DNA from: Verrucomicrobiota bacterium
GTDB lineage: Bacteria > Verrucomicrobiota > Verrucomicrobiia > Chthoniobacterales > UBA10450
Reading direction: 5' to 3'
Assembly (NCBI GenBank): GCA_003217965.1
Contig: QHNB01000084.1
Location: 1-13,304, forward strand
DNA length: 13,304 bases
In this document: positions 1-6,015 of the stretch, piece after piece
Layout of the letters: each line of letters starts with the position of its first letter
How positions within the stretch are numbered: position 1 is the first letter of the stretch
Made by a program: the position numbers and the translations under genes
Notes under the pieces: model-generated
What the model was told of the DNA's origin: nothing
The model's database searches: none
The model's input: only the letters and a program-made list of their open reading frames with translations

Positions 1-627
1 CAAATCAAAAAGGTCGGCCATTGCGGCACACTCGATCCGATCGCGACGGGTCTGCTTCTGTTGACTCTGGGACGCGGTACCAAAATTCAAGACCTCCTCA
101 TGTCTGAAGACAAGGAATACTCCGGCACAATGACACTTGGAGTCTCCACGGCGACGCATGACCGCGAAGGCGCGATTATCGAGACGCGCGAGGTTCCGCC
201 ATTTTCCGACGACGCAATTCGCGCTGCTTTCGAAAAATTTCGCGGCGATTTTTATCAGATGCCGCCGATGGTTTCCGCGATCAAACATGGAGGAGTTCCG
301 CTTTACAAGTTGGCGCGCCAGGGGAAAACGGTCGAGCGCGAGCCGCGGCTGGTGCACGTTTATCGCTATTCCATTGACCGGATTGCCTTGCCTGACATCG
401 ATTTCACGGTCGTATGCAGCAAGGGTTTTTATGTCCGTACCTATGCTCACGATATCGGTGCTGAACTTGGGTGCGGCGCGCATTTAAGCATTTTACGACG
501 GGTGAAATCGGGCCGGTTCGACGTGGCCGATGCCATTACAGTGGACGAGATTCGGAATCGCGAACCAGCCGAGATCAGAGCGCGGGTGTTGTCTTTGCCG
601 CAAGTTTCGCGGATGCGCGGCGCTTGA
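1..627 (+). CDS. truB: tRNA pseudouridine(55) synthase TruB, 5'-truncated by the window edge
   Basis: This enzyme isomerises U55 in the T-loop of tRNAs to pseudouridine in the cytoplasm. The frame is open from base 1, so the start lies outside the window and roughly the first 40 residues are missing. The 208 residues present begin just before the catalytic motif GHCGTLDPIATGLL, whose Asp (bases 34-36) is the expected nucleophile. The family segment KGFYVRTYAHDIGAELGCGA follows near residues 141-160, then a HLSILRRVKSGRF block typical of the TruB C-terminal part. The motif has Cys where Thr is more usual (GHTGTLDP), a conservative change. The stop lies 9 bases before the ribF start, so the two genes are probably co-transcribed. 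This truB-ribF pairing is common in bacteria. Family assignment is secure. Confidence 0.96.
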   Translation, partial: QIKKVGHCGTLDPIATGLLLLTLGRGTKIQDLLMSEDKEYSGTMTLGVSTATHDREGAIIETREVPPFSDDAIRAAFEKFRGDFYQMPPMVSAIKHGGVPLYKLARQGKTVEREPRLVHVYRYSIDRIALPDIDFTVVCSKGFYVRTYAHDIGAELGCGAHLSILRRVKSGRFDVADAITVDEIRNREPAEIRARVLSLPQVSRMRGA

Positions 628-636
628 TCGAAGACG

Positions 637-1566
637 ATGGAAATTCTCCACTCCATCGCTGCACTTTCCGATTTGCCAGGCCCAATTTTTCTCGCCATCG
701 GCGTATTTGATGGCGTGCATCTCGGCCATCAAGCCGTGATTTCGACCTCAGCTCGGCATGCCCATTCCGAAGACGGAACGCCCGTTGTTGTTACTTTCGA
801 TCCGCACCCGGTCAAAGTTCTGCGCCCCGAAAGCGCGCCGCACCTCATTACGTCCACGCCACACAAAATCGCTCTTATTCGCAAACTTGGGGTTGGTCAT
901 TTACTCATCCTGAAGTTCGACAAAAATTTTGCCGCGACACGCCCGGAAGATTTCGTCGCGCAACTGATCACGAGCGCGAAGCCGTTGCGCGAGATTTGTG
1001 TCGGCCACGAATGGTCGTTCGGGAAGGATCGCGCCGGCAATCTCGAGCTATTGCGTGAGCTTGGCGGTCGGCAGCGAGTCAACGTTGTCGGAATTCTGCC
1101 GGTAAAAGTGAATGGGACAGTCGTGAGCAGCACGGCCATCCGCGCGGCCATTGAAGCGGGGGATTTGGCACGGGCTGCGGAAATGCTCGGGCGCGAATAC
1201 ACGATCTTAGGAACAGTGAAAACGGGAGTGAAGCTCGGCCGGCAGCTTGGTTTTCCGACCGCGAATTTAAGCGCGCATAATGAGCAATTTCCGCCGAACG
1301 GTGTTTACTTTGTCGAAGCCTGGCTTCATGGGGTATTACATCATGGTCTTGTCAACATCGGTTTTCGACCAACCGTCGCCGGCGAAAACCCAGAGCGCGC
1401 CATCGAACTTCACCTGCTCGATTTCAATCGAGATATTTACGGGGAGGATGTTGAAGTGCGATTTGTTCAGTATTTGCGACCGGAAAGTAAATTTGAAAAT
1501 GTGGAGGCACTTGCGAAACAAATTGCCTTGGATGTGAAAAGAGCGCGCGAATTCTGCGCCCTCTGA
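637..1566 (+). CDS. ribF: bifunctional riboflavin kinase / FAD synthetase RibF
   Basis: The protein phosphorylates riboflavin to FMN and adenylylates FMN to FAD. The N-terminal nucleotidyltransferase domain (about 1-185) carries GVFDGVHLGHQ at 22-32, TFDPHP at 53-58 and the SSTAIR motif at 164-169. The C-terminal kinase domain (about 186-305) carries GRQLGFPTANL at 201-211, NGVYFV at 221-226 and the acidic IELHLLDFNRDIYG stretch near 256-269. The length of 309 residues is normal for the family and both active sites look complete. The ATG at 637 is 9 bases after the truB stop with only a weak GAAG upstream, which suggests translational coupling. FMN made here would serve the 2-hydroxy-acid oxidase encoded later in the window, although that is true of any flavoprotein in the cell. 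The stop directly abuts the stop of the convergent gene. Confidence 0.97.
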   Translation: MEILHSIAALSDLPGPIFLAIGVFDGVHLGHQAVISTSARHAHSEDGTPVVVTFDPHPVKVLRPESAPHLITSTPHKIALIRKLGVGHLLILKFDKNFAATRPEDFVAQLITSAKPLREICVGHEWSFGKDRAGNLELLRELGGRQRVNVVGILPVKVNGTVVSSTAIRAAIEAGDLARAAEMLGREYTILGTVKTGVKLGRQLGFPTANLSAHNEQFPPNGVYFVEAWLHGVLHHGLVNIGFRPTVAGENPERAIELHLLDFNRDIYGEDVEVRFVQYLRPESKFENVEALAKQIALDVKRAREFCAL

Positions 1567-1908
1567 TCAGCCGATCGGGTCGCGGGTCCGGGTGAGAGCC
1601 GCCCAAAGTCCGCCGACGATCAACAGTAGGCCGCAGGCGAGGACGAACCCGAACACGGTCAAAGGCGGCAGAGTCGCTGCGCGCACGAGCGCCTCGCGCA
1701 CGAACCAGCCTTCGCCGGAGCCGAAATAGGCGATCACAACTGAGAGAATGGTGGCCGTGAAGATGATGATGGCGCGTTGAGTACGAAGCGACGGACGATG
1801 GGGCAATTGTTTCATCACTCGCCCCGTAAAACCGGCGTCGTCAATGTAAGGCGCCTCTTCGCGCAGGCGCCTGTCGAGCCAATCTTCTGTTTGAGGCAAT
1901 TCGTTCAT
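1567..1908 (-). CDS. small two-helix membrane protein, possible anti-sigma factor
   Basis: This 113-residue protein has a charged N-terminus (TEDWLDRRLREEAPYIDDAGF, about 7-27) followed by two hydrophobic segments at about 46-63 and 81-104. I read it as a short cytoplasmic domain anchored in the inner membrane. The ATG lies one base after the sigma factor stop (TAG-G-ATG), so translation is almost certainly coupled. A small membrane protein encoded directly downstream of an ECF sigma factor is the usual place for its anti-sigma factor. No zinc-binding HxxxCxxC anti-sigma motif is present, so the role rests on position and topology. A similar 'YxDDxGFTxRV' N-terminus occurs, as I recall, in uncharacterised partners of verrucomicrobial ECF factors. 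It could instead be an unrelated membrane protein. Confidence 0.8.
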   Translation of the reverse strand: MNELPQTEDWLDRRLREEAPYIDDAGFTGRVMKQLPHRPSLRTQRAIIIFTATILSVVIAYFGSGEGWFVREALVRAATLPPLTVFGFVLACGLLLIVGGLWAALTRTRDPIG

Positions 1909-1909
1909 C

Positions 1910-2443
1910 CTACGGTCCCCAGGCTGCCAGTATTTTCTTCAATTTCTCCCGTCCGCGCAAGACGTTGGTTTTGACCGTCCCAAGCGGAATCTCCAGCACC
2001 CGCGCCGCTTCGTCATGGGACAAACCATTTTGACAGCAAAGGACAATGGCGCTGCGCTCATGCAATGGGAGTGAGTTTAAGGCGCTCATAAGATCGTGAC
2101 GTAATCCCGGGTCCGCTGTTTGCGGATCGGCCTCCGATTGCCATTGGGCCTCATCGATCCCGACAAGTTCCTTTCGCTTACGGGCTTGGTCGCGAAACAC
2201 GTTGTAAGCGATTCGATAAAGCCAGGTGGAAAACTTCGCCTCGCCACGGAAGTTTCGGATGTTCTTGTAAGCACGAATGAATGTTTCCTGGGCGAGATCA
2301 TCAGCCAATTCGACATCCGCGCGCGTGAGTTGTCGCAGAAGGCCACGTACAGGCGATTGATGGCGGCGAACCAGCTCGCCAAAGGCGTGCTGGTCACCAT
2401 CAACGAGGACTCGTGCGAGCAGATCGGCATCGGTCAGCTCCAC
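1910..2443 (-). CDS. ECF-family RNA polymerase sigma factor
   Basis: This is a sigma-70 family factor of the extracytoplasmic-function type, with sigma region 2 and region 4 only. Counting from the GTG at 2443 (177 residues), region 2 spans about 18-90, with the core-binding helix DDLAQETFIRAYKNI at 48-62 and the promoter-melting part FSTWLYRIAYNVFRDQARKR at 71-90. Region 4 spans about 117-172, with the helix-turn-helix LSHDEAARVLEIPLGTVKTN at 141-160. The frame stays open up to a possible start at 2545, but those extra 34 residues do not resemble a sigma factor and overlap the upstream gene. The GTG one base after that gene's stop (TGA-T-GTG) gives the normal ECF start, so I prefer it. No clear Shine-Dalgarno is seen, which fits translational coupling. 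The target regulon cannot be read from the window. Confidence 0.93.
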   Translation of the reverse strand: MELTDADLLARVLVDGDQHAFGELVRRHQSPVRGLLRQLTRADVELADDLAQETFIRAYKNIRNFRGEAKFSTWLYRIAYNVFRDQARKRKELVGIDEAQWQSEADPQTADPGLRHDLMSALNSLPLHERSAIVLCCQNGLSHDEAARVLEIPLGTVKTNVLRGREKLKKILAAWGP

Positions 2444-2444
2444 A

Positions 2445-3161
2445 TCACATTTTGAACCCGTTCGCGTGCTTGTTAGCAAGCCGCCAGGCGAGGATGTAGC
2501 CGACACCAATAAGAGCGGGAATCGATCCAAGCGCCCAGACTCCATTGTCCCAACCAGCGCTGATCCCGAAGAACATCACGATACCAACGCCGACTGCTAA
2601 CAAAACAATACCACGCCGCAGATCATACCACGGTCGCAACGGCGCTCCCGCCGGCGAAGCCAGCAATTCGGGCGGAACCGGCTGCCCTTTTTCCACCATC
2701 GCCCGCACCGTCCGATGCAGGGAGCGGGTTTTGGCCCAACTAATCAACATGATCACGGCGACGATGGCGACGGGCGCCCCGAAGACGGAGAGCATCGCGA
2801 TGATCGCAATCGGGATGGCTGCGAGCGGGAAATCGTCGCTCGAACCATGATGCCGGGCCGCTGAATCTTCCTCGTCATCGTTGACGCTGATACGGAATCC
2901 CTTCTTGAAGTTACGGTCTGATCGTTGCTTGATCTTGTTGGCGAATTCGTTAGCCGCCGACGGACTCGCCATCGGAGTGGCTGATGCCACTGGCGTCCCA
3001 GCTGTCATTGGTGAAGCGGCAGCGGCTGGAGCCGCAGGCGAAATGGGCGCGGGGATCGGGGGAGAACCCGGCACGGGCGGCGTAGGAGTCTGCGCGAGAA
3101 CGGCCAACGTTATCCCGAAGGAAACGACGCTGCCGAGAATTAAAGCTTTCATAGGTTTCAT
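2445..3161 (-). CDS. DUF6249-like membrane protein with Pro/Ala-rich periplasmic linker
   Basis: Starting from MKPMKALIL at 3161, the protein has 238 residues. It begins with a signal-like hydrophobic segment (about 5-23, ending VLAQ). A low-complexity Pro/Ala/Ser/Thr stretch follows (24-72), then a charged region with the acidic run NDDEEDS (94-100). Membrane segments lie at about 113-143, 183-203 and 208-228. The block between the first two, with SWAKTRSLHRTVRAMVEKGQPVPPEL (141-166), resembles the DUF6249 family, which has no established function. The frame extends upstream to 3353, but that part crosses the tRNA-Gly fragment and is not protein-like, so I reject the longer start. Starts at 3161 or 3152 are both possible. 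It is the first gene of the unit, with the sigma factor one base downstream, so it may take part in the signalling that controls that factor. Confidence 0.8.
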   Translation of the reverse strand: MKPMKALILGSVVSFGITLAVLAQTPTPPVPGSPPIPAPISPAAPAAAASPMTAGTPVASATPMASPSAANEFANKIKQRSDRNFKKGFRISVNDDEEDSAARHHGSSDDFPLAAIPIAIIAMLSVFGAPVAIVAVIMLISWAKTRSLHRTVRAMVEKGQPVPPELLASPAGAPLRPWYDLRRGIVLLAVGVGIVMFFGISAGWDNGVWALGSIPALIGVGYILAWRLANKHANGFKM

Positions 3162-3241
3162 TTGCTGATGAGATGCGCAGGAAAGCAATTTCAGATTCAA
3201 AAAATTGGCGACCGGTGCCATTTTGTCGCGGTGGAAAAAGG

Positions 3242-3269
3242 TTGCGCGGCGAGAAGGCCTGGCGATTAT
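3242..3269 (+). promoter_or_regulatory. possible sigma-70 promoter of the tRNA-Gly gene
   Basis: A TTGCGC hexamer (3242-3247) and a GATTAT hexamer (3264-3269) are separated by 16 bases and end 14 bases before the first base of the tRNA-Gly fragment. This is the right arrangement for a housekeeping promoter, but both boxes differ from consensus and the call rests on position. Confidence 0.3.
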
Positions 3270-3283
3270 TCCAATCCGTTTGC

Positions 3284-3321
<38 letters not shown>

Positions 3322-3498
3322 CCTACCTGCCAAATCTTCTCATTTGTTCTCATTTAATCTGACGCGCGTTGCCATAGGTAAAACAGCGCGCGCCGTGTCC
3401 TCACCTAATCTCAAGTGATCGCAATAAACCGGCAAGGTCGTACAAAATAGCCGGATAAAATTTCAGCGAGGGTTCAAAAATTGCCGCGCCATTAATCC
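3322..3498 (+). other. gene-free insert between two tRNA fragments
   Basis: This stretch of about 177 bp separates the tRNA-Gly 5' half from a tRNA 3' fragment. It holds a tandem repeat TTCTCATTT (3337-3345 and 3347-3355), a GC-rich potential hairpin with CGCGCG-type arms around 3363-3395, and a copy of CGAGGGTTC (3467-3475) that recurs in the T-arm fragment at 3498-3506. I see no open frame of protein-like quality, no recombinase gene, and no clear group I intron core. Confidence 0.5.
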
Positions 3499-3525
3499 GA
3501 GGGTTCGAATCCCTCCCCATCCGCC
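3499..3525 (+). pseudogene. tRNA 3' fragment (T-arm and acceptor strand)
   Basis: A perfect T-arm is visible: GAGGG (3499-3503), loop TTCGAAT (3504-3510), CCCTC (3511-3515). It is followed by CCCATCC (3516-3522), G and CC. With standard spacing, the acceptor strand CCCATCC would need GGATGGG at a 5' end, which does not match the tRNA-Gly half upstream. If two C bases are treated as an insertion, CATCCGC would pair with GCGGGTG using one G-U pair, so it could also be the displaced and mutated 3' end of that gene. It is either the end of another tRNA (Ser or Leu type) left by an integration event or the damaged partner of the 5' half. Confidence 0.55.
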
Positions 3526-3589
3526 GCCCAGGTGGTCAGCCGCAAATCGGAGCAAACCTAAAGTAAACTTAAAGTGTAGGAGCAAGATT

Positions 3590-3643
3590 ATGAACAGCTC
3601 GCCTGCCGCAGCGAGCGCGCAGCTTGTCTCAGTGCAAGTTTAA
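3590..3643 (+). CDS. possible 17-residue small ORF with good ribosome binding site
   Basis: An ATG at 3590 is preceded by TAGGAG (3577-3582) at a spacing of 7 bases, one of the better Shine-Dalgarno matches in the window. It opens a 17-codon frame, MNSSPAAASAQLVSVQV. The peptide has no membrane segment or recognisable motif. It may be the start of a gene lost in the rearrangements around it, or chance. Confidence 0.15.
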   Translation: MNSSPAAASAQLVSVQV

Positions 3644-3658
3644 GGGCGTCCTTGGTCC

Positions 3659-3919
3659 TTACGCGGCTTTCCAGCGTCGACGCAGGGCGAGGAGGCTACT
3701 GGCGCCCAAGGCCAGAAGGGCAAGACTAAAGAAGCTCGGTCCGGGGGTTGCTGCTGGTGCGATGGTGCCAGACAAACCACTGAACAAAACATCGCCGTTG
3801 TGCTCAACGATCCCAATAGTAATAGTGCCGCCACTGAAGCCGACCAGCGAGCTAGGCATGGTCGTAGTGAAATTGAAATCGATAGTATCTATAGCGCCGC
3901 TGTTAGCCGCGACCAGCCC
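3659..3919 (-). pseudogene. C-terminal remnant of a PEP-CTERM-like secreted protein
   Basis: The open frame ends in TPGPSFFSLALLALGASS followed by LLALRRRWKAA and a stop. This is a short Pro-containing motif, a hydrophobic helix and an Arg-rich tail, the layout of a PEP-CTERM sorting signal, with PGPS where PEPS or PEPA would be typical. Before it come beta-rich extracellular-type residues (GAIDTIDFNF, then FSGGTITIGIVEHNGDVLFS). No signal peptide or N-terminal domain remains. The frame is closed at 3920-3922, where the sequence changes to that of the transposase gene. A start could be read at the ATG at 3857-3859, but the protein-like sequence continues upstream of it, so this is a truncation and not a complete small gene. 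In intact relatives the tail targets the protein for sorting at the cell envelope. Confidence 0.6.
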
Positions 3920-4569
3920 CTATCCACCTTGCCGAGGACACTGCCCAGTATCGTCTGCCACCGCACTGCTTCGAACGGATTTTCGATCTCGCTCACCAGT
4001 CCCTCTTCCACAAAGCGCCGGTAGCGCAGCCTCCGGTCTCGTTTCGCCCCGCCCAGCTCTCCCAAAACGAGTTCTTCCTCGATGAACGCCCAGGGCTCGC
4101 CCCAACCTGCGTATCCTGGGAAACTGCTCCATTCAAACCTGCGCAGGCGTTCCTGACGCTGCTTCGGCGTCCCTCGACCAAGAGCCGGTCCCCGCACCGG
4201 GTTGAGATGGATGTAACGGCTGAGCGCGAGCAGGTATTCGCCCTCTTCCACGACAAAACTCTTGTAACGGCCGTGCAGAAGATGGCCGCTTCGCCGATGC
4301 CTGCGGTTAAAGTAAACACTGTAAGCCACCATCAGCCAATGCATCCACCGGCTCAGGTTGGCTCGGCGGGTCTGGGCCAGCAGGTGAAAATGAATGCCCA
4401 TCCGCACAAAACAGTGCACGACCACATCGAAACGATCGGTCGACTCTGCTAGCAATCCAAGGAAGCGTTCCCGATCGGCGTCCGTCTCGTAAATAGCCTG
4501 CTGGCCATTGCCTCTCGCCAACAAATGATAAAGCGCCCCTTCAAATTCGATCCGGAGCGGTCTAGCCAC
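3889..4569 (-). CDS. REP-associated tyrosine transposase (RAYT, IS200/Y1 HUH family), C-terminus replaced
   Basis: This is a Y1 HUH single-strand transposase of the RAYT group, which handles REP-type hairpins and is usually a domesticated single-copy gene. It starts at GTG 4569 with the family opening MARPLRIEFEGALYHLLARGN. It carries the metal-binding HFH at 60-62 (GIHFHLL, where MPNHFHLL is more usual), a tyrosine helix with candidates Y83 and Y86 (AYSVYFNRRHRRSGHLLHGR), and SRYIHLNPVRG at 117-127. The length of 226 residues is near normal. The final residues (about RGWSRLTAAL) are an out-of-frame reading of the PEP-CTERM-like gene, so the true C-terminus has been lost at a junction near 3920. 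The catalytic part is intact, and activity cannot be judged from sequence alone. No mirrored end sequence is evident on the 3' side. Confidence 0.88.
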   Translation of the reverse strand: MARPLRIEFEGALYHLLARGNGQQAIYETDADRERFLGLLAESTDRFDVVVHCFVRMGIHFHLLAQTRRANLSRWMHWLMVAYSVYFNRRHRRSGHLLHGRYKSFVVEEGEYLLALSRYIHLNPVRGPALGRGTPKQRQERLRRFEWSSFPGYAGWGEPWAFIEEELVLGELGGAKRDRRLRYRRFVEEGLVSEIENPFEAVRWQTILGSVLGKVDRGWSRLTAAL

Positions 4570-4595
4570 AGTCCGTTATGGAAACAACGCGCACC

Positions 4596-4622
4596 AAATG
4601 TCAAATATTAAGACCCGACCCC
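4596..4622 (+). repeat. RAYT-associated flanking motif
   Basis: The 27-base segment begins AAATGTCAAATATTAAGACC and ends CCGACCCC, 26 bases upstream of the transposase start. From memory, a closely similar string (GTCAA...TTAAGACCTGACCCC) is frequently seen beside RAYT genes in many phyla and probably marks the element boundary. Only one copy is seen in this window. Confidence 0.4.
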
Positions 4623-4641
4623 AAGCCACACCGGTGTGAAC

Positions 4642-4698
4642 CAAATCGCCGTCAACGGCGGCTTTGGGCTGCAACGGACCGATTATGGGGGCGATTTG
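4642..4698. terminator. 9-bp inverted repeat just past the aminotransferase stop
   Basis: CAAATCGCC (4642-4650) and GGCGATTTG (4690-4698) are perfect complements, 39 bases apart, and the second arm touches the stop codon of the minus-strand aminotransferase gene. A smaller CCGT/ACGG hairpin overlaps the first arm. It could be a transcription terminator for that gene or a structure linked to the transposase. There is no U-tract, and the loop is long for a terminator. Confidence 0.3.
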
Positions 4699-5811
4699 TC
4701 AGCGCAGGATCTCGCGCAGGGCAGCAAGGACGAGGTCCACGTTGCGCACGGTTGAGCCGTGACCCATTAGGCCGATACGCCAGGCTTTTCCCGCCATCAC
4801 CCCGAGACCTCCGCCGATCTCGATGCCGTATTCGTCGAGGAGACGCTTCCGCACGATGGCATCATCCGCGCCGGCGGGAATGTTGATGCAATTGAGCGTG
4901 TGCAGGGAATGCTTCGGAACGTAACTTAAGCCCATAGCATCCAGCCCGACGCGCAACCGCTGGTGCATTCTTGCGTGGCGTGCAATGCGGTTGTCGAGCC
5001 CTTCCTCGAGCACGATGGCGAGCGCTTCGCGCAGGGCGTAGGTCATGTTAACCGGCGCGGTGTGATGGTAAACGCGACCACCACCACCCGCACCATTGTA
5101 GTATTTGCGCAACAGAGAGACATCGAGATACCACGACTGTGGTTTGGATTTTCGCGCGTCCATCTTTGCGAGAGCTCGCTCGCCAAAGCTCACTGGCGCG
5201 AGTCCGGGCGGGCAACTCAGGCATTTCTGCGTACCGCTGTAGATCGCGTCGATTTTCCATTCATCCACTCGCAGTTCGTGACCACCGAGGCTCGTGACCG
5301 CGTCCACCACGAGCAAAGCGTCCCGCGCGCGCACCAGGTTTGCCAGCCCTTCGAGCGGCTGATGCGCGCCGGTGCTGGTCTCCGCATGGACAATGCCGAC
5401 GAGTTTCGTCTTCGGATGCTGTTCCAGCGCGGCGCTGATTTGTTCGTGGGAAAACACATCGCCCCATACTAATTCGATGGTGTGCACGGTCGCGCCGCAC
5501 CGTTCCATCACGTCTTTCATGCGGCCGCCGAACACGCCGTTCACGCAGGCGATGACCTCGTCACCGGGCTCGATCAAGTTCACTGCGACACATTCCATTC
5601 CCGCCATGCCCGTGCCGCTTACGGGAAAGGTCAGTTGATTTTTAGTCTGGAAAACCTGGCGCAGCATTTCGCAGGTCTCGTCAAGGATGGCGATATACTG
5701 CGGATCGAGATGGCCTAGCGTGGGCGCCGCCAGTGCGCGCAGGACGCGCGACGAAACAGGACTGGGTCCGGGACCAAGCAGAATGCGCTCGGCGGGAAAC
5801 TGAGTATTCAT
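4699..5811 (-). CDS. class V aminotransferase, alanine/serine--glyoxylate aminotransferase type
   Basis: This PLP-dependent enzyme transfers an amino group from alanine or serine to glyoxylate, giving glycine plus pyruvate or hydroxypyruvate. It has 370 residues, normal for the family. Visible features are the N-terminal LLGPGPSPVSSRVLRAL (11-27), the cofactor loop SGTGMAGMECVAVNL (65-79), the PLP-ring Asp170 in VVDAVTSLGG (168-177), the Schiff-base lysine K196 in YSGTQKCLSCPPGL (191-204) and the C-terminal WRIGLMGHGS. The start is the ATG at 5811, and no strong Shine-Dalgarno precedes it. It lies downstream of the 2-hydroxy-acid oxidase on the same strand with a 204-bp gap, so the two may or may not share a transcript. 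Its use here would be to turn glyoxylate into glycine. The amino donor cannot be settled from sequence, and related pyruvate- or phosphonate-type transaminases are less likely alternatives. Confidence 0.9.
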   Translation of the reverse strand: MNTQFPAERILLGPGPSPVSSRVLRALAAPTLGHLDPQYIAILDETCEMLRQVFQTKNQLTFPVSGTGMAGMECVAVNLIEPGDEVIACVNGVFGGRMKDVMERCGATVHTIELVWGDVFSHEQISAALEQHPKTKLVGIVHAETSTGAHQPLEGLANLVRARDALLVVDAVTSLGGHELRVDEWKIDAIYSGTQKCLSCPPGLAPVSFGERALAKMDARKSKPQSWYLDVSLLRKYYNGAGGGGRVYHHTAPVNMTYALREALAIVLEEGLDNRIARHARMHQRLRVGLDAMGLSYVPKHSLHTLNCINIPAGADDAIVRKRLLDEYGIEIGGGLGVMAGKAWRIGLMGHGSTVRNVDLVLAALREILR

Positions 5812-5916
5812 AGTGGTGGTTTGGGGAACAGGGTCGCGCGTGACCGCAAACTTGGTTCTATGTGATTCGGGTCGATGGCGAGTTCAAGAAACCAATTTCG
5901 GATCTTGTCCCGGCGG

Positions 5917-5979
5917 TGGGAAGAGAATCGGGGCGATCCGCGCTTCGAAAAACTCGTCGCCTCCCTCGCGCCGAAATGA
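5917..5979 (+). pseudogene. C-terminal relic of a larger gene (ends DPRFEKLVASLAPK)
   Basis: Between two minus-strand genes, the plus strand reads WEENRGDPRFEKLVASLAPK and then a stop. The ending 'DPRF-KLVASLAPK' is one I recall at the C-terminus of long verrucomicrobial TPR-containing proteins, including kinase- and cyclase-linked ones. Codons upstream of the Trp do not continue the family. Only about 20 codons therefore survive, and the relic has no function of its own. Confidence 0.45.
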
Positions 5980-6015
5980 GCGCGCAGCTCGCACAGAGAG
6001 TGATTATTCAACGGT

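Noticed and set aside
2444..2545. Longer start of the ECF sigma factor at 2545
   Set aside because: It overlaps the upstream gene by about 100 bases and adds residues with no sigma-factor similarity. The GTG at 2443 gives the usual N-terminus.
3322..3498. Group I intron in tRNA-Gly
   Set aside because: The 5' exon does not end in U, the insert does not end in a suitable G before a matching anticodon-stem strand, and no P3-P7 core is visible. A covariance-model search would settle it.
4633..4692. Plus-strand reading GVNQIAVNGGFGLQRTDYGG as a gene relic
   Set aside because: It looks protein-like but is short, has no start, and overlaps the inverted repeat. The minus strand reads equally well, so I cannot support either.
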